DNA from: Raffaelea ambrosiae
Lineage: Eukaryota; Ascomycota; Sordariomycetes; Ophiostomatales; Ophiostomataceae
Direction of reading: 5' to 3'
DNA length: 64,000 nucleotides
Assembly: GCA_002778195.1 (NCBI GenBank)
Contig: PCDI01000007.1
Span: 1,909,337-1,973,336, forward strand
Positions 57,522-64,000 of this stretch are shown here, one piece after another. The notes below the pieces were generated by a model. It was not told the DNA's origin and searched no databases. It saw only the letters and a program-made list of their open reading frames with translations. The position numbers were made by a program, and so were the translations under genes. Every line of letters starts with the position of its first letter. Position 1 is the first letter of the stretch.

Positions 57522-59481
57522 CGCATTTCTGGGTCTACGAAACTGGGCTACAAACATGCCACGGCGTGGGGTGGGAAAGAGCGAGGAGAAAGTTCTCTCC
57601 CAAGGGGGAGCAGATGCGAAAGCCAAGAAGGGCCGGAAGACGCATCCACCCGTACGGAGGTGAGAAAGACACTGTGCGCGGGATGCAAGTTGTTAAGCCA
57701 GTCGACGATACACTTTCCCATATTACAGGGAAGCTACCAAAGTGTTTCCAGAGACGCACACAAGTAGTTGTACTATTCGTGTCTTTTTGAGCTTAGAACG
57801 GCAAGGCTTCCCAGGCAGAATATGGCTGTTCTGTTGAATGCCAAATACCTTACCGCAACAATCGTCGACGTTGATAAACAGCGTGAGCAGACGTACCTTC
57901 CGATGAACCGCAGCATTCAACTGGTCAACACTTGATCTGGGCAGACAGTGGACGCATCAAACAAAGGCACTGTGCATGCCACCACAGGATGGGGTAATGC
58001 TGCATGACTTTAGTCACTATCTCAAGGCGAGTGGAGGGCGCCCACAAGGTTACAGACGCGGCGCCAGACGGTGGTGCCCGCATCTGCAGGGTGGTGGGGA
58101 CGAGAAAGAAACAACGGGTTGGTATTGGGTCGCCAGGTCGACAGATGTGTCCGGTGGCAGTGTTATGTGTTGGGCTGAAGAGTCCTACAGCACTTGTGTG
58201 GTAGTGCTGGGCGCCAAGTGCGGTTGCCGAAAAGATAAAGCTGCACGCCGGCGAACTCCATTGGTCGTAGATGCTCGGTGTCTTGCCCCTCCAAGACCGG
58301 CCGATGTGGGAGGAGTAGTGGGAGGAGTAGTGGGAGGAGGAAGGATGGGCAGGCGGGCAAATAGGTGAGCGAACGGGCAAGCAGGTAGGGTATTCCTCCG
58401 GGACGAGATTATGCATTGTAAGGCGATGAGCAGTGGGGGGCAGACCGTCAGACATGTGAGAACGGGACGTCATGCGACTCCAAAAGTAAGGAAGCTAGGA
58501 CAGGATGGGGGGATAAGACGGGGAAGGCAAGAGCAAGAGAAAGCGGTACATGTACAGGCAAAAGCAAGATGGTTAGGCGTAAAACAGGAGATCATGCGTG
58601 ATCCCATCAGGGAGGATAGAGGGGGGGGCTAATGGAGGTGCAGGTGCAGATAGTGTGGGGGGAGAAAGTTAGGGAGATAGCAGAAGAGTGGCCTGCCGTG
58701 TCCAAAGTATCTGACGTGGCATTGGCGCGAATCCACCCGAAGAGGAAGCGATGCGTCAAGGCACGGGACACGGGAATAGGGTAGAGACCGAGGTCAGATG
58801 GGGTGTAGCGTGGGAGGCAGAAGGGTGGGAGAGGAACAAGTACGCGTGTGGTTGTAGGCGTGGGAGAGAAGTGATACTAGGGACGACACTATGGTACCCG
58901 AGGTGTAAGCAAGAGGCGCGAGCGAGGTGTCTTGGCGATCGGGCAACGAAGTGGGAGAAAAAAATGTGTCTGCCAGAAGCACGACGTGTAATAAAGGAGC
59001 AAATTGTTTGTAAGAGGGAAGCATCCGGCGCGGGGGAGGGGGAGGGGGGCTGTTGACAAGGAGAGGCAAAGAAGACAAAGGACCGAGAGGAAACGAGTGG
59101 GAAACAACAAAAGAGATGGGTCGGGCAGGCCGGTTACGTAAAGGCGGACAGGGTCACCGTGGAGGGAAAGGAGTTGAGATCCAGACAGACTTTACTGATG
59201 CCTTGAGTTGTTGAAAGGGAACGGAGCCGCCAGTCGTCCGTTCGGGTAAATCAAACGAACGGAGAATTCGAGTCGAGATGCCGTTCAGGCCATTGGTGCC
59301 GTTCGAGGACTTGGGGTTCGGGGTTCTTCCGGGTCTTGCTGGTTTGTTCTTTGGTATTGGAATGCCGAAAGAATGAGGAAGGTGAGGCGGTTTTGCTGAC
59401 AATTTTCGTTAATAGCAGAGAAACGGATGGGCCTTACCGGATATGCAGCGCAGCCAACGATTTTCTTCGTCCATACGGCTC

Positions 59482-59517
59482 CAAAGAGCCCAAAGAGCCC
59501 AAAGAGCCCAAAGAGCC
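59482..59517. repeat. 9-bp tandem repeat (CAAAGAGCC x4)
   Basis: Four perfect contiguous copies, flanked by partial copies. It encodes Pro-Lys-Ser or Leu-Trp-Ala type repeats in long frames on both strands, but neither frame looks like a real gene. Confidence 0.9.
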
Positions 59518-61771
59518 AAGGGGCGAGAAAGAAGAAGAGTAGAAGGGATGGGAGACTGGTCTGGAGGAGGCCATGCGTCTTTATACTCGAGCTGGCGGCA
59601 CGGACAGGAACAGCCATGCTCCAGGTCTGGGGGGGCGGTGACAGGCAGCCAGGCTGGGGTTTTCAAGACGGGAGGGACAGCATCACCCTGATCCTGATCA
59701 GGAAAGGGAGATTGCATATGCGAAGCTTGGCACTGTTCGAGCCCGAGAAGGCAGGAAAAAGAAACAGGCCTAAGAAACATGCGCAAACAAGGGCACGAAA
59801 AACGACGGAGCGACACGCTGTCAGTTGTCGACGCGGGAACCCTGATGGCACGGCCATGAGCGGCGAAAGCAGACAGGGTGAGGGAGAGCGAGGGTGGCGG
59901 TGGATGCGACCTGAGGGCTAATCGGTGAGCAGAATGATTCTGTGTTTTGTTACTCTCCTCAATGCTGGACAAGCGGCCTGTGGTTCTGGGATCGACAATG
60001 ACACCCGGAAGATGTCAAAATGATCGCGTGTCTGGAGGAATGCGTCCATTGGCAGCACGTCAAGAAGAGAGAACAAAGGGGACACTGCAGAGACGAAGAT
60101 TGACAGAAACGTCAAACTAACTGCATCAAACTGCACCAACATGCATCGCATTCTGCATCCAGTCTGCATCCAGTCTGCATCTACCTCCATCGTCAAGACA
60201 AGAACAGGTTCTGGCGAGAACCTGCATCATGAAGATCTTGGCAGGCCAAATCCAGCAAACCGATCAAATATGCTGCTAACATGGTCCTGTCATGCCATCC
60301 TGGCCTCGGCCCACCAACCCACGATGATTCACATCCCTTAGTTCGCCGAGCCGGCTCCCCGTGCCTCCCACGCACGGCCTCCTCCCTAGGAGATGCATTG
60401 GTGCCATGGGTCGTAGCTTGCAGCTTGTGGCTCTGATCGTGCATCGCGAAGTCGGCGACAGATCTTCCCGTCCCACGTCCCAGTCTAGGGGAATGGGGCA
60501 CAGGTAAGGCTAATCAGGCTGCATATGTCTAGGATGCAACTGCATACTTGTCTTCTGGAAGGGTTCTAGTTTGGGGAAAGACGATCGGCGCCATTCCGTA
60601 ACCTGGACAGCTCTCGGCTGGGACTTCGACAGGAAACTGTGCGGCTCATTCCAAGAGACAAAGCATACCGGGAATGAACAAGAATCATCGGTAGAGGCTG
60701 GGAATCCCAAAGATCAATGCGAGAAAGAGCCCCTTTAGAGCGTGCAGAGTCAGCAGTGAGCTCATACTATAGTAATTACCAAGTATCAATCAAGAGCGTT
60801 TTGGCGAAGCTGGGCGCATTTCCTGCAATTGGGGGGACTGAGTAAGGCGGGTAGGTGGAGTGTTATAGTCAACTGTTGCGTGGTTACCGTTTTCGGCACG
60901 CTCTATTACGACAATATTTATTATTTGTATTAAATAATTGTATTAAATAATTGTATTTCAACTCTCTTGCAGGAAGACTACGTAGTACGAATCACATTAC
61001 GGCTGCTTGAGGCTGACAAACGGTCCTGGCTGAGAACCCGGATGGTCTCTTGACAATAGGCTGGCCAATCAACGGCTAAGCATTTGACAAAACGGGGCGT
61101 ATAACACTAGCCAAAGAGGTTCTCACAGACGACACAAACAGAACAAGAAGGTGAATAAGGGCAGCGTCCGTGCTAGATAACGCCAGAACAGAGCGAGAAG
61201 GACAGCAAACAGGTCTCCTGGCCTGGACATCAAGGTTCTCTGTCTGACGGGCCGGCTTTCCACTGCGTTGTTCGTATACTCTCGAGCGCCCACCTCCGAC
61301 CTGCCCAGAGAATCCCAAGACCGTCCACGACGCACAAGCTTTTCGAGAAGCGGGCGGGCCTAGATATGAACCGTTGCGAGTGTCAGGAGCAGTCAAGGGG
61401 GCGCAGAGGGCCTCGACTACGAGTACATATCTATCGTAAACGTACAAAGTAGCTTATCTTTGGGGGCGCAATCTTGGTTCCTGAAGTCGGCTCTCAGACC
61501 AGGCGCCTAAAAAAACACAAAGAAAACAACCAAAAAAGCAAATGCAAGCACTACTTTCAGGTGCCGAACGTCAGGCTGGAGCTTACTATGTAACTTTTTT
61601 TCAGGTCTCTTTTTTAGTGGATTTTTTTTATTTCTTTCTAGAGGTTTTTTTTTTCAAGGTTTTTTTTTTGGATATTCAATGGTTTTTTTTTTTTTTTTTC
61701 GGGCGCGTGAAAGAAAGGCCAGTGGATAAAAGAAAAGTGTGTGTGAGAGAAACGACGCGCAGAAATTTATT

Positions 61772-62155
61772 ATGGAGACCTGCCGTGAGACTCCACCGGC
61801 CGCCGTCTTTCCTGTGCTGGCCTCGGCGGCCACCCAGCCTGCCACCAAGGGAAGTGGCACCAAGGAAACCACAGCATCACACTCTGCTCAGCCCTCGTCT
61901 GCCCCCTCGTCTGCCCCCTCGAGACCCCTCACCACACCCCTCTCGGTCCTCACGACGCTCCTGTTGCTGCTCGCCTCGTTTCTTGCTGCCCTGGCTGCTG
62001 GCGTGTACCTGCCCTGGCTGTTGAGCTCGTCCGCAACAGAACGCATCGCACCTTCCCTACTGGCCAGTCCCACCACTGCCGCTGTTCTCACGACGCTCGT
62101 CGTCTTGATTCTCATCTTCAGTCATACGCGAGCACGGCCTCGCTCTCAGCTGTAG
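61772..62155 (+). CDS. Small two-helix membrane protein, unknown function
   Basis: A 127-residue open frame beginning METCRETPPAAVFPVLAS. After a Ser/Thr/Pro/Ala-rich segment of about 50 residues with a short SSAPSSAPS repeat come two strong hydrophobic helices (LSVLTTLLLLLASFLAALAAG and TTAAVLTTLVVLILIF) separated by a loop of about 20 residues, and the protein ends with a basic tail (HTRARPRSQL). This pattern fits a small tail-anchored or two-pass membrane protein. The codon composition is GC-rich like the real genes nearby, unlike the T-rich DNA on either side. No family is recognised. The frame could instead be a chance open frame in the leader of the downstream ZIP gene, hence moderate confidence. 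Confidence 0.45.
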   Translation: METCRETPPAAVFPVLASAATQPATKGSGTKETTASHSAQPSSAPSSAPSRPLTTPLSVLTTLLLLLASFLAALAAGVYLPWLLSSSATERIAPSLLASPTTAAVLTTLVVLILIFSHTRARPRSQL

Positions 62156-63618
62156 GACAGCGTCTTCACATACATTTGTCTGCTTCTCTGCCGCTCCCAG
62201 GATCCTGGGTCTCGTCCGACATAGCCGGGTTGTGCTGCTACTCGCCTGGAGATCCACGAATATTGTCTACGGCGATTTTTTCTTTTTTCTTCTTTGCATA
62301 TTTGGTAGCCGATATTGGCCCTCCGTCTTCGCTTCTACACAGTACTCTTTTGACGTCTTTGTCTCTTCCTTCTTCTTCGGGACCATCTCCGCATAACGGC
62401 TACACGGGAAGAGCCAAAAGTGGTGACCCGCCTATTACAAGAGACGTTGACCATTCGTCATTCACTTCTTGCCATCCCACCAAACAAGGGCCCGTCCATT
62501 CTCTCTCATTCCATTATTACGGCAAGCTACCCACTTGGGACTCATCTATAACCACAACAAGCAAGAGCTGTTCTTCCTGCGCACCACCTCCATCCTCCAC
62601 CTGCGTTCTTCCATTCCTTCTTTGCGTTGCCACCCTATCAGAACCCGTCCTGCACTCTCGCGCTACTAAGGTCGTCTCTCAGCAGTCCATCAGGGTGCCT
62701 CTAGCCATCGCACTCTCCGAACAACACGCCCTAACATAGGTGGATCCCTGCGAGTCAGGTTCTTCCCTCCGTCCCCCTGCCCTTTGTCTGCAGGCACAGG
62801 TCCGTGGTCTCGGCACAATATATCTCGCCTGTCGCCGCCCTCCCGTCTCATTGGAGAAAAGGGGGTTCCTGTGTGTCGGGATTCTAGAGTTCTTTTAAGC
62901 TCAGCTCATTCCACAATTTTTTTTTTTATCTTTCTGTCAGCCTTTTTCAAGTTACGCTTTTGAAGGTTTTCCTTTTCTCCCTTCCCTCCGAACCGTCCTC
63001 AGACAACGACGATCCCTCTTGGCCATCTCTTGTGTCTTCTTGGCCCTCCCTGTGAGTATACCCTATTTGTTACTTCCCGTGGTCTGGTGCGCTGTTCTGT
63101 TTCCTCGGCATGCATTGGAACGTCTTGGTATCGCCTGTCAGTGTCTTAGGTGCTGCTTGGTATCTTGGTATTTCTTGGTGTTCCTTGGCCCTGCCTTGGT
63201 GTTCTTGGTACCTGGATGCACAGCACAGGGTTGTCAAGGACAGCCTCGCACCGAAAAAAGTTTGTCCTGCTGCCCGGGACGGGGTGACTATAACCTCACG
63301 GCATCATGGCTCCACAGGCTCGCAACTCCATGACCGAGGCAGCTTGGATGCCTCAGGCCAGTGAACCCAAGAATTCATAGTTCACGGATCACAGTTTCAT
63401 GAAATCGGGCCATGTGGCTCATGGCCTCGGGTCATTTCCTCTCACCTTGAGACGCTTGGCCGCGGCTCACATTATAGTCTATTGGCATTTGTTTGGTGCT
63501 TTGTAGATGCTCCACAGTTTCTAGAACTCGTCCCACTAACTGCCATGTGTGAACAGAACAGCCATTCCCGGTACCACAGAACAGAGATTTTCAAGATAAG
63601 CTTTTCACTGCCGGCACA
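62156..63618. other. Region upstream of the ZIP transporter
   Basis: T/C-rich DNA typical of a promoter and long 5' leader. A GTGAGT donor-like site at 63052 suggests a leader intron. CTTTTGAAGGT near 62957 partly resembles the zinc-response element ACCTTNAAGGT (8 of 11), too weak to call. No gene supported. Confidence 0.4.
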
Positions 63619-64000
63619 ATGGCTGACGACTTTGACCCCAACAACGTCAACCTGACGGAGGCCGACCCGACTCAGATCATCTGCTTCCTCAACGCTGGTG
63701 GCAATGAGTACAATGGTCACCTCGGTGCCCGTATCTCGGCCCTCTTTGTCATTCTCGTCACTTCCACAGCTACTACCCTGTTTCCTGTTATCGCCACAAG
63801 GGTGAAATGGATGAAAGTGCCACTGTTTGTGTACCTGTTTGCTCGGTACTTTGGCGCTGGTGTCATTATCGCCACTGCCTTTATTCATCTTCTCGACCCT
63901 GCCTATGACGAGATTGGTCCTGCCTCTTGTGTGGGTATGACTGGCCATTGGGCCGACTACACCTGGCCTCCCTGCCTGGCCATGGCTTCTGTCATGTTCA
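63619..64000 (+). CDS. ZIP family zinc transporter (Zrt1/Zrt2 type), 5' part
   Basis: Plasma-membrane metal importer, cut by the right edge of the window after about 127 residues. The ATG is preceded by CCGGCACA and opens MADDFDPNNVNLTEADPTQI, an extracellular N-terminus. Then come the first helices: ARISALFVILVTSTATTLFP, then VPLFVYLFARYFGAGVIIAT followed by AFIHLLDPAYDEI. The FGAGVIIATAFIHLL block and the later HWADYTWPPCLAM are hallmarks of fungal Zrt1/Zrt2 proteins; the His in AFIHLL lies in the metal path. The frame is open to the end with no intron seen. Zrt1/Zrt2 genes are normally induced under zinc limitation by a Zap1-type regulator. Confidence 0.92.
   Translation, partial: MADDFDPNNVNLTEADPTQIICFLNAGGNEYNGHLGARISALFVILVTSTATTLFPVIATRVKWMKVPLFVYLFARYFGAGVIIATAFIHLLDPAYDEIGPASCVGMTGHWADYTWPPCLAMASVMF

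Larger units (their letters stand above)
57372..61771. other. Gene-poor region between metallothionein and small membrane protein
   Basis: The first 200 bases are the metallothionein promoter. The remainder is G/A-rich on the plus strand (58300-59150) and holds a 9-bp tandem repeat at 59482-59517, a GTATTAAATAATT duplication near 60929-60960 and T-runs at 61590-61700. Open frames exist but lack family features or splice logic. No gene supported. Confidence 0.45.

Noticed and set aside
62176..62739. 187-codon frame upstream of the ZIP gene
   Set aside because: Composition is that of a T/C-rich leader, with Ser/Pro/Leu runs and no recognisable fold.

Overview
The window is nuclear DNA of a filamentous ascomycete, most likely a Sordariomycete. 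Coding DNA is GC-rich, genes carry short introns (about 48-265 nt) with GTAAGT/GTATGT donors, CTAAC/CTGAC-like branch sites and CAG/TAG acceptors, and the proteins include Zn2Cys6 factors, RTA1-like, Kap123, Gpi16 and Mir1 homologues. Most of the genes below were assembled by eye from exon fragments, so exon boundaries are inferred from splice signals and reading phase.

Layout. 0.5-2.5 kb: GPI16, the GPI transamidase subunit. 3.8-5.0 kb: a secreted cysteine-containing protein of unknown family. 6.2-7.8 kb (minus): an RGS-domain membrane protein of Rax1 type. 12.1-15.9 kb: a divergent pair in decay, an RTA1-like membrane protein (minus) and a Zn2Cys6 regulator (plus), both with several lesions. 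16.2-18.0 kb (minus): an apparently intact regulator with a divergent zinc cluster. 18-25.4 kb: gene-poor. 25.4-28.7 kb: a 1119-residue protein joining an N-terminal vWA-like domain to a C-terminal RING-IBR-RING ubiquitin ligase module. 29.1-30.6 kb (minus): a bacterial-type M4 metallopeptidase with an intact active site but one in-frame stop in the propeptide. 31.1-38.1 kb (minus): KAP123 importin and ADE17 (AICAR transformylase/IMP cyclohydrolase). 39.8-42.4 kb: a single-pass PPAY membrane protein and an AlaX alanyl-tRNA editing protein. 42.9-45.6 kb (minus): a 925-residue disordered conserved protein. 45.6-50.3 kb: gene-poor. 50.3-53.0 kb: a 20-cysteine small protein and the mitochondrial phosphate carrier MIR1. 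53-57 kb: AT-richer, gene-poor. 57.0-57.4 kb (minus): a three-exon metallothionein of 27 residues, too short to appear as an ordinary ORF. 61.8-64 kb: a small two-helix membrane protein and the 5' part of a ZIP zinc transporter cut by the window edge.

The genes do not form one pathway. Housekeeping genes (GPI16, KAP123, ADE17, AlaX, MIR1) alternate with accessory or decaying genes. The metallothionein and the ZIP transporter, 6 kb apart, are both metal-homeostasis genes. The strongest candidates for a second look are the vWA-RBR protein, the cryptic metallothionein, the stop-interrupted metallopeptidase, the decaying transporter/regulator pair, and a short motif (TACTATGTA / TACATAGTA) scattered through the intergenic DNA.
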